From positions 124,001 to 188,000 of the forward strand of contig QWDQ01000017.1 in NCBI GenBank assembly GCA_003868215.1: a stretch of 64,000 nucleotides of DNA, in the 5' to 3' direction. The notes under the pieces are model-generated. The model had not been told where the DNA came from and made no database searches. It was given only the letters and a program-made list of their open reading frames with translations. This DNA comes from Pseudophaeomoniella oleicola. Lineage: Eukaryota > Ascomycota > Eurotiomycetes > Phaeomoniellales > Phaeomoniellaceae. Shown one piece after another: positions 1-15,865 of this stretch. Each line of letters starts with the position of its first letter. Position 1 is the stretch's first letter. The translations under genes were made by a program, and so were the position numbers.

Positions 1-4622
<4,622 letters not shown>

Positions 4623-5447
4623 ATGGCATCAGCAACTGGAATCCCAGAGGATCCCCCGCCGGCTGCCGATACCGAACCCCTCCTCGGACGCCCTGGAGAT
4701 GCGTCTCAGCAAGACGATAAAGGATTGCAGTGGAATTTCTTCATAGGCACCGCGACTATTGCTCAGGCGGGAATATGGATTGTAAGCTTAGATATCGGCG
4801 ACTCCGTAGGACAGTCATTGACATTATCCTTAGCTCGCGGCTTTGGTCTGGTCCGCCGTTTTTACGCACGACCTGATATTCTTCTCAGGCCATCCGGTGT
4901 GTACTAGCAATTCATTTGCAGGTCGAGTATTCAGTTACTGACAAGCCCCAAGTTGTTGAACTCTGCTGGTATCCTTCTGCTCGTACAAGCGATCCTCGTC
5001 CTCCAGCCCACGCACACCCCGAAGCAAAAGACTCTCGGCACCCATGTCCACTTCGCAATAATGCTCACAGGCTTCCTCACCCTTGTTGCAGGTCTTATCA
5101 TTATCGAAATCAACAAAGGTGATCATGCGCGATTTACGAGCGTCCACGGTAGACTCGGACTTGCCACCTATATCCTGCTTTTCCTCCAGGTGCTTGTCGG
5201 CTTCGCCCAGTATTACATTCCCTCTACCATCTTTGGAAGCGTTGACAACGGAAAGAAGATATACAAATACCACAGAGGATTTGGATACCTGATATTATTG
5301 GTCTCCTTGGCCACCATTGCTGCTGCCACCCAGACAACATTCAACGAGACGACTTTCCATATCCAATTATGGGCCGTCTTGGTCGCATCCGTTTTGGTCA
5401 TCATCGGCATAGTTCCTAGGATCAAGAAGGCCAAATTTGGGTTCTAA
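4623..5447 (+). CDS. Cytochrome b561 domain membrane protein
   Basis: The protein is probably a transmembrane haem b protein of the b561 type, which passes electrons from ascorbate or a similar donor across an endomembrane; its exact partner is unknown. Three exons were joined: 4623-4781, 4834-4896 and 4953-5447, with introns of 52 and 56 nt, giving 238 residues. Exon 2 has only 21 codons but restores the first helix (AALVWSAVFTHDLIFFSGHP). About six membrane segments follow a polar N-terminus containing EPLLGRP, which resembles an acidic dileucine sorting signal. Histidines suited to bind haem are in SGHP, GTHVHF, SVHGRLG and YHRGFGY, the spacing of the family. The C-terminus is short and basic (RIKKAKFGF). 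Confidence 0.85.
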
Positions 5448-5988
5448 GACAGAGATAGGGCCGCGATATTGGGCCCATCCTTTGTTTTTGGGTGTATGGG
5501 TCAGCAGCGGGAAGTTCTGGAGGGATCAACTTGACTCTCCTGATCTGGTCGGACTGTGCCCGTCAACCCTCAATGCATTGATGTTACCGTCGTGAAAAGC
5601 TCTCTATATTATTTCTTTCGCAAGCGTGAGCATTGTCGGCTGTTTGCGTTACATGGTATCCTCAGCGTTTGCGTATGGTTAACATGAGTACATGATCACG
5701 AAGTCATTGGTTGTCCTCCTATAATTGCAGCATCAATGTTCGTAGGGACCTATAGCTTGCTATGGTGCATGATTCTGAAATTGAGCGACATCAGCAAAAA
5801 ATTGGAAACGATACAGTAATTATTCAGAGCCTGCATAATATTGGGAGCAGTCATAGTAGTGGTGACGAGACTAAGTGAAATCGTTCAATGGATCAGCGGC
5901 TTTGTTTGTAAATCTCCAAATTCGGACGAATCGAGAGACCGGGGATTTCGCATCATCAACAACTCGCCCAAGCGGCTTCAGAGCAACC
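5448..5988. other. Intergenic region between the b561 gene and MAD1
   Basis: This region of 540 bp lies between two genes on the same strand. It holds the 3' end of the b561 gene and the MAD1 promoter. An open frame runs into MAD1 from 5875 but begins with GTG and has no family similarity, so I treat it as leader. No other structure was seen. Confidence 0.5.
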
Positions 5989-8445
5989 ATGAGCTCGCCC
6001 TTGGGTTCAAGTTCTCGACAGAATCGAGTGTCCATCACAAGAACCTCACTAGGAGGGCGTAAAAGTTTGCAAGGATCACGATCAGACATTCCGCGCCCTA
6101 ACACATCTGTGAGCACAATTTTGTCACATCGACGGACGGACCATGCTGATGAAGATAGTTGTTATCGAAACGACAGAGTGCGACGCAGCCATCATATGAC
6201 TTGATAACAGGGCAGCCAACAGAGGCAGTTGCGCAACAGCCACCAAAGCGTCAACCCTCGAGGCAATCTCTTATAGTGCGGCCGGGATCTCAGCTTGGTA
6301 GGACTTGGACAACGGGTAGATATGCGCGGAGATGTTGACACGATTGCTAGGTAATCATGAAGAAGATCTTCGAGCGCAGATCAATTCACTCAAGTATGAA
6401 CTGGAAAACATCCAGCAAGAGCGCGGGCTTTTAACTCTACAGCACGAGAAAGAGATACGAGACCTGCAATTGAAGGCAGATGCAGATTTCAAAAAGGCTC
6501 AGGTACGTCAGTCACAGAACCAATCTATGGAGGAATGATGTCTGACAATCTTCTAAAGGCGGCAGAAGGTAATAGCCTGAAAGCATCCAAGAAGTATGAA
6601 ACGCTGCAAAAGGAGCTGCGAGACGCGCAGGATCAATCCATCAACGAAAAAGCAAGCCTCGAACGGAAATTGAGAGATGCGCAAGACCGCAATCAATCAC
6701 TACAAGAGGAAATCGAAGACGCCCAAGAACAATTAGCGGATCAAGACAGGCATTATAGGCATCAGATACATGAAATCGAGGCGAAGCGCACTGCACTTGA
6801 AGAGACAGTCGCAAGCTTTAAGCAGGATCTGCAAACTCTCACTAACGACCTAGACGCTACGAATGCAACACTAGCTAAAAGAAATACCGAGATCGAAAGT
6901 CATGAAGCTGAGATAGTACGGCTAAAAGCCCGCGCTGGGGATAGTGAGACTCTGGCAGTTATCCAACGAGAGTTATCTGACCAAGTTACTCACATCAGGA
7001 GGCTGGAGGCCACTAATCGGGAGCAGGCAGCAGAGCTTCGGAGGCTGCGTGATGCTCACAAGGGCGTCCAGGTTGTAGAAGAGCAGAAACGATCGCTGGA
7101 GACCGAGTTGCAAGTCATGAAGGACGTCCAGCGGCAAATGGGTGAAATCCAGATTCAAAAAGAGCTTCTAGAAGATGAGCGGCGGACGTGGACTAGTCTG
7201 CTTGAGAGGGAAGGGCAAGATGCAGAGTTACAGTCTCCGGAAGCAGTAGTCAAAGCTTTCGTCCGCGAACAAATCGAGCATGCATCGGCAGTTGATCGTC
7301 TTGGCAAGGCAGAGGCTGAAGTTGCTGAGAAAAACGAGACCATAAGGGCTCTAGATAGCTCTCGGGCCAGGTTAAAAGAAGAGATCGAGATGGTGAAAGC
7401 AAGCAATGCTTCTGCAGTATCTACGGCTCCAGTTGCCGACAACAAAGCCATGAAACGACTGGAGCGACAGCGGACCCTCGCGATCAAGGAAGTCGAGTAT
7501 CTGCGGGCTCAGATAAAGACATTCGATACGGAAGAGACGATGATGCTTCCAGAAGACAATAACTTTGACACGGCGAAGGTGGAACAGATCAAACAGCTTG
7601 AGGCGCTTATCGATGACTATCGCAAAGAAATACAGTCATTGCATGAAGACCTATTGAAACACGAGAGTGCATCCACTCCGTCCGAAGCATCTAAACCCGC
7701 GGGGACGAAACGATCCCTTGAAGCTGAAGAGAAAGATGAGAACAGCCAGTTCGGCCAACTCCTTCGCAAGAATAAAAATCTACAGGTATCTTTCACTGAA
7801 ATGCAAGAGAAGAACCAACTCCTTCAGACCGAACTTGCTGCCGCACAGAAGCAACTATCGTCAATGAAAACACGCTCTCGAACTCGAATCCTTGAACTCC
7901 GTTCGAATCCAACGGACGACTACTTCTCCCTGCAACGATCCACGCTCGCCGCCCTGAAGGCCGAGAACGCAGATCTTCTATCACAAGTTCGTTCCGAACC
8001 GCTCAACGCCAGAGTCGTACCAATATCGACTCTCGAGAGCAAAGAATTCGAAATCCGCGACCTCGAAAAGACCATCGCCGACAAGGAAAAGCAACTCGAC
8101 CGCAACCGCAAAATCTGGATGAACAAAGCCATGGAATTCCGCGAAGCCGTCGCCTCCGTCCTCGGCTGGAAAGTCGACTTCCTCCCCAACGGCAAAGCGC
8201 GACTGACGAGCATGTTCCACGTCAAACAGATGGCGGGGCCGGACTCGGCGGACCCGGATGACTGGAGCATCATCTTCGACGGCGAACAGGGCACGATGAA
8301 ATTCGCGGGCGGTCCCAATAGCGCGTTCGCGCTCGAGTGTAAGGATCTCGTGAGGTTTTGGGTGCAGGAGAGGGGGGAGGTGCCTTGCTTTTTGGCGGCT
8401 GTGGCGTTGGAGTGTTATGAGAGGACGACGAGGGCCGCTGGCTAG
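5989..8445 (+). CDS. MAD1: Spindle assembly checkpoint protein Mad1
   Basis: Mad1 is a long coiled-coil protein that sits at nuclear pores and unattached kinetochores and templates conversion of Mad2, delaying anaphase. Four exons were assembled: 5989-6108, 6159-6297, 6351-6502 and 6559-8445 (introns 50, 53 and 56 nt), giving 765 residues, usual for fungi. The N-terminus carries the family motif QPSYDLITG (about residue 50). Residues 90-620 are nearly continuous heptads rich in E, K, Q and L. The last 110 residues form the RWD-like C-terminal domain (VLGWKVDFLPNGKARLTSMF, FDGEQGTMKFAGGPNSAF, FWVQERGEVPCFLAALE-like end). The ATG at 5989 has a good context (CAACCATGA); the frame upstream lacks an ATG. 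Confidence 0.93.
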
Positions 8446-8640
8446 TAAAGCGTGATGGAGTTTTAATGAACGTTGTATGCTATTTCTGGGATGTCAACGG
8501 AGGAGTATGTAATGGAAAAATCCCCAAGGAGTAAGTAATATGATTGAAATTTGTGTTGAATATGGGTTTTCTTTTTTCTCCCCCTTTTTCACACCCTTCC
8601 AAGCCCTACCCCCTTTTCCCTCTTTTTTCGTAAAAGGTGC

Positions 8641-8816
8641 ATTGAACATTGATTGGACATGAATTGAACACGAATTGGACATAAATAGGACATGTATTAG
8701 ACGTGCATTAGACATGACTTGAACATGTACTGAACATGAATTGAACACGAATTAGACATGCATTAGACATGAATTGAACGTGAATTGAGCATGGATTGGA
8801 CATGAATCGAATCATA
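8641..8816. repeat. 11-bp minisatellite, about 16 degenerate units
   Basis: The unit is close to ATTGAACATGA. About 16 head-to-tail copies of exactly 11 bp can be read, differing mainly by G/A and C/T changes (ATTGGACATGA, ATTAGACATGC, ATTGAACACGA). It lies 196 bp after the MAD1 stop and is outside any gene. Confidence 0.9.
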
Positions 8817-8922
8817 ATTAATACTAATACATTAATCCTAAGCCATATTTCGCCAGCTTCCGAAGCCACCGTTCTTTAATGAGCGAGCTATTTCATATAT
8901 GTTATATTATACTGTGCGCTTA

Positions 8923-8947
8923 TGTGTGTGTGTGTGTGTGTGTGTGT
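8923..8947. repeat. (TG)n microsatellite
   Basis: Uninterrupted TG dinucleotide run of about 12 units in the intergenic region downstream of MAD1. Confidence 0.95.
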
Positions 8948-9477
8948 TTCCTTTGTTTATGCACAACGGGATAAGAATCTGAGTAGTCAGCGTAGGTATC
9001 TAGGTAGTTATCTACCTGTCCTAGATCGTACCTTCCTTCCTGCCTTTCCGTCGGTAGCTGTGGATAGATGGATACAAGGAGAGACAGAGAGGGAAGGAGA
9101 CATGGAGTATGAACGAATGTGAGTGCAAAAGCGAAAGCGAGTGATGCGGAAGGAAAGAGAATAAGGAAAAGACGGTTGTTTGGGGAGCTTGGTTTGATCG
9201 ATTAATCGATAGATATCTTAGGTTCATTGTATGCTGCTTGGGTTTCTCGTTTCGGCGTCGTGTTTGGATCCAAAGAGGAGTTCATGTTTTGTAAGGCCTG
9301 GTTCGTTTAAGAAAGCTGGTTCGCTTTAGACAAAAAGGATCCGCTTCTTTCTAGACCAAACGTTCATATCCCTCTTCACGTTTACGTGTAGATCACACGA
9401 CAACGTTGGTTCGAAACCATTTGTCCACATCTGAACGCCTGCTCACTGGGAACAAGACTCCGACGGACCGTGTTACC

Positions 9478-11223
9478 ATGCTCAAGTTACCTCCAACGAG
9501 AATCTCGCTGTCGGAAAGTGACATCCAGTTTCATCTCGAAGAGGCACAGATATGGCTCGACATGTTGAACGCGGGTGCTTCGAGGGCCCAGGTGAGAAAG
9601 TTTCTTGAGCAGAGACGAGGAGGAGCTGGCGACACGGAGGAGCAGAAGGGGAAGCTCAATAAAGACAAACAAGGCAAGAAGAAAGATGCTGATGTTGGGG
9701 ATGTTGCTGAGGAGAAGCCTGGGGTAGAGAGCGTCCGGAACAAGGGAAGTGGGATGGGTAAGTTGAATGGAGGACGATAGTGAGAGTGCTGTACTGACTG
9801 TGATGGTCTCAAGATGACCAGACGGATAGCCACGGCGAAAACACCGGCTTTGATGGTACACCGATTCCTTCTTCGCCTTTGTTACATTCACCATCTTTGA
9901 CCGGAACGGTTCCTGTCCCCTATCGACATGCAGCTGTCCGTAAAAGCTCGCTGCTGCGATTTGGTGAGACTATGTCTTCCGTAATCCCCGATCCGTCAGA
10001 AAACGACTTCGAGATCCACGAGGATAGTGATACATCGGGTGGGCGTTTCAGTGGGCCTCCACAAAGAGGACGCACTTATCGGCGACGCAGTCAAACAAAT
10101 CCATATGCTGAGTCTGAGCCGGACCCTGAAGAGCAGATTGTTCCTGCTATGGCTGGTTTAAATCTTTCGCCATCGTCCCAGCTTGAGAATGAATCCCAGC
10201 TTGAAGATGAGTCCCAGCTTGAAGAGGAGTCCCAGCTTGAAGAGGAGTCCCAGCTTGAGGATGAGTCTTTGCCGGAGGATCTGAACGAAATGTCGCAAAC
10301 AGGTTCACCATCTAGTGTCCTCCAGCAGAACCTTGAGGCAGATGTTGAGTCCCCTAATCCAGATAATTCATCGCAGTGCTCTTCGCCAGAGCTGCCGGAG
10401 CTACCACAGCGTACGCTAAGACGAACACGGGAGCGAGAACAGAGCTTCACGAGGGTCTCTTCCTCTTCGTCTTATGAAAGTATCGAAGGAGGGGAGGGTG
10501 TCGAGCTTCCAACAGATACTGATCGACCTCTGACAAGGAGCGAAGGGTCTATGCCGAGCATCCCACTAAGCTCTGGGCACAACAGTCAAGGTAGAACGAT
10601 ATCTTCCGAGGAAGATCTTGGACCTATGACGCCACCACATCAACCTCAGTCTCGCACTCCTTACCGGACCCCAGTAGATGGAGCAAGAACCATTCGAGAT
10701 GAGTTGAGTGAGCCTCAAACCCAACGACGCCGACCAGACTTCACGCCTTACAATGACTCCATGCCGCCAGAGACACAGCCCCAAACTCCAGCTCAACTAT
10801 CACGTGCGCCGATTCTAACAAACTTCGATGCTGCTTACACAGGACCACCTGGTAGAGGCAGACAAATTCAAACTGATGGAGGTCTCTTTGGTGCCCAAGG
10901 AAATGTCAGTCCAACGAGGCAACCAAGGGAGCAAAGGTTGAATGAGCAAAGAAGAATGATGATGATGGAAACTGAGCGATGGGCAGGAGGAAGACAGGGA
11001 GAAGAGAGACGTGAGGTCTGGAGAGAGGAATTGGCCTTCGACGGGGTTGGAGAAGAAAACCATGTAAGTGCACCGCAGGAAAGCCGAGTCTCGGTAGGAT
11101 TAACTGGTCGCCAGGTCGTCACAGGAATCTTTCGACCTGCAAGCTGAAATTCAGGGAGGTCCAGGTGAAGCTGCAATCGAGGCTCACGCAGAGAACAGAG
11201 ACGATGGAGATTTGGAAGAGTGA
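9478..11223 (+). CDS. Unrecognised polar protein with SQLE repeats
   Basis: I do not recognise this protein. Three exons were joined: 9478-9757, 9814-11063 and 11125-11223 (introns of 56 and 61 nt), giving 542 residues. The first 50 residues are the only part that looks folded (SDIQFHLEEAQIWLDMLNAG, then a predicted helix ending VRKFLEQRR). The rest is rich in S, P, E, Q and R and probably disordered. Five tandem copies of SQLE followed by two acidic residues lie at about residues 215-245, encoded by an 18-bp repeat. The open frame extends upstream to 9406 only through a TTG codon, so the ATG at 9478 in context TTACCATGC is preferred. The last exon ends in an acidic tail (DDGDLEE). No signal peptide or membrane segment was seen. 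Confidence 0.72.
10176..10265 (+). repeat. 18-bp coding tandem repeat (SQLEDE units)
   Basis: Five in-frame copies of an 18-bp unit, each encoding Ser-Gln-Leu-Glu plus two acidic residues, sit inside the gene at 9478-11223. Several neighbouring units are identical at the DNA level, which points to recent slippage. Confidence 0.9.
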
Positions 11224-11658
11224 CCATGACTTTGGATCAAACGCCGAAAGGAGTTCCTGGTCCTAGGTTAGAGGATACCTTCGGATTAGGAGTTTGGAAT
11301 TGAAGGAATTAATATCAGGCTGTATGAGTACAAGGTCGTCATCGGCTCTTCTGGGAATTGCACAACAGATGTGGCAGTGAGCCTTCCAAGGTCTCTTGTC
11401 AACATCCTCTTTTTGTTTTTAGCCACAAGTCTCAGCTATTCTTAGTGTTAGCTGCTATGAGACCACTGTTGGCCAACATGTCGCTTGTGTTCTACTGAAA
11501 TGTGTGCGATCCTTCGATTGCGGTAATATATTAAGTATCTCGACCGAGACCTCCGACGCCAGAACATTTGTGAAGTCCACGGATATCAGCGCCGGGAGCT
11601 TCAAAAATTCCAAGCTTCAGGGACATTCTATTGTAGCGTTTAGAGGACAGTAGCTACG
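11224..11658. other. Intergenic region before the mitochondrial SerRS gene
   Basis: 435 bp between two genes on the same strand. I see no coding region and no clear regulatory motif in it. Confidence 0.5.
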
Positions 11659-13410
11659 ATGGCAGGACCCAAAAGCCGGGACTGGACATGTCTCGCTTGC
11701 CGACTTCGACATCTCACACGGCATGCAAAGGTCCTACAACAGCGACCGTTCTCCCAAAATGCGGTGCGGTCGCAAGCGATACGTCCACCCAATGCGCCAG
11801 CGCAAACGCCTAATATCAACCACTTGAGGAGGAATAAGAAAGCATACGAAGACAACTCTTTGAAGAGGAGATATCTTGACCGTGCTGAGGAGGCGAGGAC
11901 ATTTGACAAGCAATACGAACACGTTGCGGCTCTGCGGAAGCAGGTTCAAGAACCAAAGAAGCGGTTACGTGAATTGGAAAAGAGGATCGGCGCTCTGTAT
12001 GCACGCAAGACTAAAGAAACACAGAGTGAGGTCGAGCAGCTTAGGAAGGAAGCGTTGGCCATAAAAGAAGGGGCTGCAGAGACAGAAGCGTCGCTCTCGG
12101 AAGCAGAGCAACGGCTGCACAGTATCGCGCTGGGACAACCTAGTCTTACGAGTCCGCAGACACCTGTGAATAATGCGATAGACGACGCTGGAAACACTAC
12201 GTCGGAGCCGGTTCTGCTCGAATACCTCAACTACGATCCCGAGTCGCAGACAGCTCAGACATTGAAGAATGGCACACACCCTTCTCATACTGCTATCGGC
12301 GCCGACCTTTCTCTCCTTGATTTCTCCTCCGCTTCCACAACCTCTGGTTTTGGCTGGTACTATCTGCGGTCTCAAGCGGCCCTTCTTGAACAAGCCCTGA
12401 TCCAATACGCTCTCTCAGTCCTCGTGAAACGGGGATGGACCATTGTCTCTCCCCCCAGTATCGTATATTCATACATTGCCGAGGCATGTGGCTTCCAACC
12501 TCGCGATCAGAACGATGAACAGCAGATCTACGAACTGGCCCAATCTGCACGCGAACTCGATGCCAAAAAGCCAAGCCGGAGTCTAGCTGGCACAGCTGAA
12601 ATCCCTCTCGCGGCCATGTTCGCCGGCCAAAGCATACCGAGCAACCAACTACCCCTCAAAGTCGCCGGCGTCAGTCGCTGCTACCGCGCCGAAGCCGGTT
12701 CCCGTGGCACCCTGGGCAAAGGACTCTACCGAGTCCACGAATTCAACAAAGTCGAGATGTTCGCCTGGACGGACTCTCCGGACCCCAAGGAAGTCGACCC
12801 TTTGGCCTCGCCCGAGCAATGGACGCAGTACTCGCAACCCGTCTTCGAGGAAATGGTCGAGATCCAAAAGGAGATCCTGACCGCGTTGAACCTGCCATGC
12901 CGCGTGTTGGAAATGCCGATTTCCGACCTCGGCGCATCGGCCTATCGCAAAATCGACATCGAAGCCTTCTTCCCTTCCCGCTACCGTCGTCCTTCCCCAT
13001 CATTTCCCACCACTACCGCCAACACACCCCCAACCTCCCAACCAGAAGCCGAAACCGAAGAATACGTCCCCCCTCCTTCCTCCTCCCAAGACAACGGCTG
13101 GGGCGAACTCACCTCCACCTCGATCTGCACCGACTACCAATCCCGCCGCCTCGGCACCCGCATCAAACCCACCCCAACCACCACCACCACCACCAATGAC
13201 CAATCCTCTTCTTCCTCTTCTTCCTCTTCAGCAACAACAACAACAACAACACGTTTCGCCCACACGGTCAACGGCACGGCGATCGCGGTCCCGAGGGTCC
13301 TCGCCGCGCTGTTGGAGTACGGATATACGGTCGACGAGGATGGGAAGGGGAGGGTGGAGATACCGGAGGTTTTGAGGAGGTTTATGCCTGGGTCGACGTC
13401 GGCGGTGTAG
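11659..13410 (+). CDS. DIA4: Mitochondrial seryl-tRNA synthetase
   Basis: This class II aminoacyl-tRNA synthetase charges mitochondrial tRNA-Ser. It is a single exon of 583 residues. The N-terminus (about 1-50) is basic with few acidic residues and contains RPFSQNA, suiting a mitochondrial presequence. Residues 75-165 form the tRNA-binding coiled-coil arm. The catalytic domain follows: motif 2 is seen as GVSRCYRAEAGS...RVHEFNKVEMF near residues 335-365 and motif 3 as NGTAIAVPRVLAALLEYG near 535. Between them lies a low-complexity insert (about residues 445-530) with runs of Pro/Thr and Ser and then Thr, probably a surface loop expanded by slippage. The end (VEIPEVLRRFM) matches the family. 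Confidence 0.92.
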   Translation: MAGPKSRDWTCLACRLRHLTRHAKVLQQRPFSQNAVRSQAIRPPNAPAQTPNINHLRRNKKAYEDNSLKRRYLDRAEEARTFDKQYEHVAALRKQVQEPKKRLRELEKRIGALYARKTKETQSEVEQLRKEALAIKEGAAETEASLSEAEQRLHSIALGQPSLTSPQTPVNNAIDDAGNTTSEPVLLEYLNYDPESQTAQTLKNGTHPSHTAIGADLSLLDFSSASTTSGFGWYYLRSQAALLEQALIQYALSVLVKRGWTIVSPPSIVYSYIAEACGFQPRDQNDEQQIYELAQSARELDAKKPSRSLAGTAEIPLAAMFAGQSIPSNQLPLKVAGVSRCYRAEAGSRGTLGKGLYRVHEFNKVEMFAWTDSPDPKEVDPLASPEQWTQYSQPVFEEMVEIQKEILTALNLPCRVLEMPISDLGASAYRKIDIEAFFPSRYRRPSPSFPTTTANTPPTSQPEAETEEYVPPPSSSQDNGWGELTSTSICTDYQSRRLGTRIKPTPTTTTTTNDQSSSSSSSSSATTTTTTRFAHTVNGTAIAVPRVLAALLEYGYTVDEDGKGRVEIPEVLRRFMPGSTSAV

Positions 13411-14038
13411 GGAGGTAGGTAGGTAGGGAGGAGGTAGATGTTGGGAGACACTCGGTGTGGTAAGGTAGGTAGTAAAAGGTTGGGTGGGGGGGGGGATTAC
13501 TGGTTTTCTTGTATATTAGATACAGATACATATATTCATTCATCTCATGGTGAGGTTAGATGGGAATATTTTCTTCTACTCAACTCTACCTAATCCAACT
13601 CACAAAAAATATGTAGATGTTTAATATTGAGATTTCCTTTCTAGATGTCTGAACTAGATAGAATAATATGTTTCGAAAATATTCTTATGCTTCTTCTATG
13701 TTGTTGATTAAAAAGTTGACGCCTAGGTATCCAGGTACGTCGGTAGGCACACCTCTAGTAGTGATGCTGGCACCTTGATCCGTTTCCATGTATTTGTGAG
13801 CCCTTAACAGGAGATCCTTCATTCCTCGATTTATCGCAGACAAAGTGCGGTTTTTCCTTTCCTCTTCAGAAAGACAAATCAAATTTCCTTGCAATGGTAT
13901 TTGCGAAAATTGAACCAAATTCCCTATGAATCCCTTTCTCCAATCGTCAATCGTCATCAGACCACCACCGCTTCAAATTCTGTAAGAACTTTGAGAAAGA
14001 TCACAGAATTCTCGAGACTATGCTCGTACTGCAGATGT
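13411..14038. other. Tail-to-tail intergenic region
   Basis: The SerRS and UDP-galactopyranose mutase genes converge here. The region holds GGTAGGTA repeats (13413-13470), a G run near 13487 and AT-rich sequence. One minus-strand open frame is listed separately. Confidence 0.5.
13685..13957 (-). CDS. Doubtful small open reading frame, 90 residues
   Basis: This is an ATG-started frame with no family I recognise. It is polar, with no signal peptide or membrane segment, and contains SEEERKNRTLSAINRGMKDL, which could form a helix. It lies between the 3' ends of two convergent genes, in AT-rich DNA without an obvious promoter. It may be chance or the remnant of a gene. Confidence 0.2.
   Translation of the reverse strand: MTIDDWRKGFIGNLVQFSQIPLQGNLICLSEEERKNRTLSAINRGMKDLLLRAHKYMETDQGASITTRGVPTDVPGYLGVNFLINNIEEA

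Positions 14039-15865
<1,827 letters not shown>

Larger units (their letters stand above)
8446..9477. other. Intergenic region rich in simple and tandem repeats
   Basis: About 1 kb without a gene. It holds an 11-bp minisatellite (8641-8816), a TG run (8923-8947) and purine-rich sequence from 9076 to 9170. Open frames in it derive from the repeats. The 3' part should hold the promoter of the gene starting at 9478. Confidence 0.6.

Noticed and set aside
5875-5988. N-terminal extension of MAD1
   Set aside because: It depends on a GTG start and adds no conserved sequence; the ATG at 5989 has good context.
8494-8748. Minus-strand ORF with repeated SIHVQ-like residues
   Set aside because: It is only the translation of the 11-bp minisatellite.
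8641-8816. CRISPR-like array
   Set aside because: The units are directly joined 11-mers without spacers, and the genome is eukaryotic.
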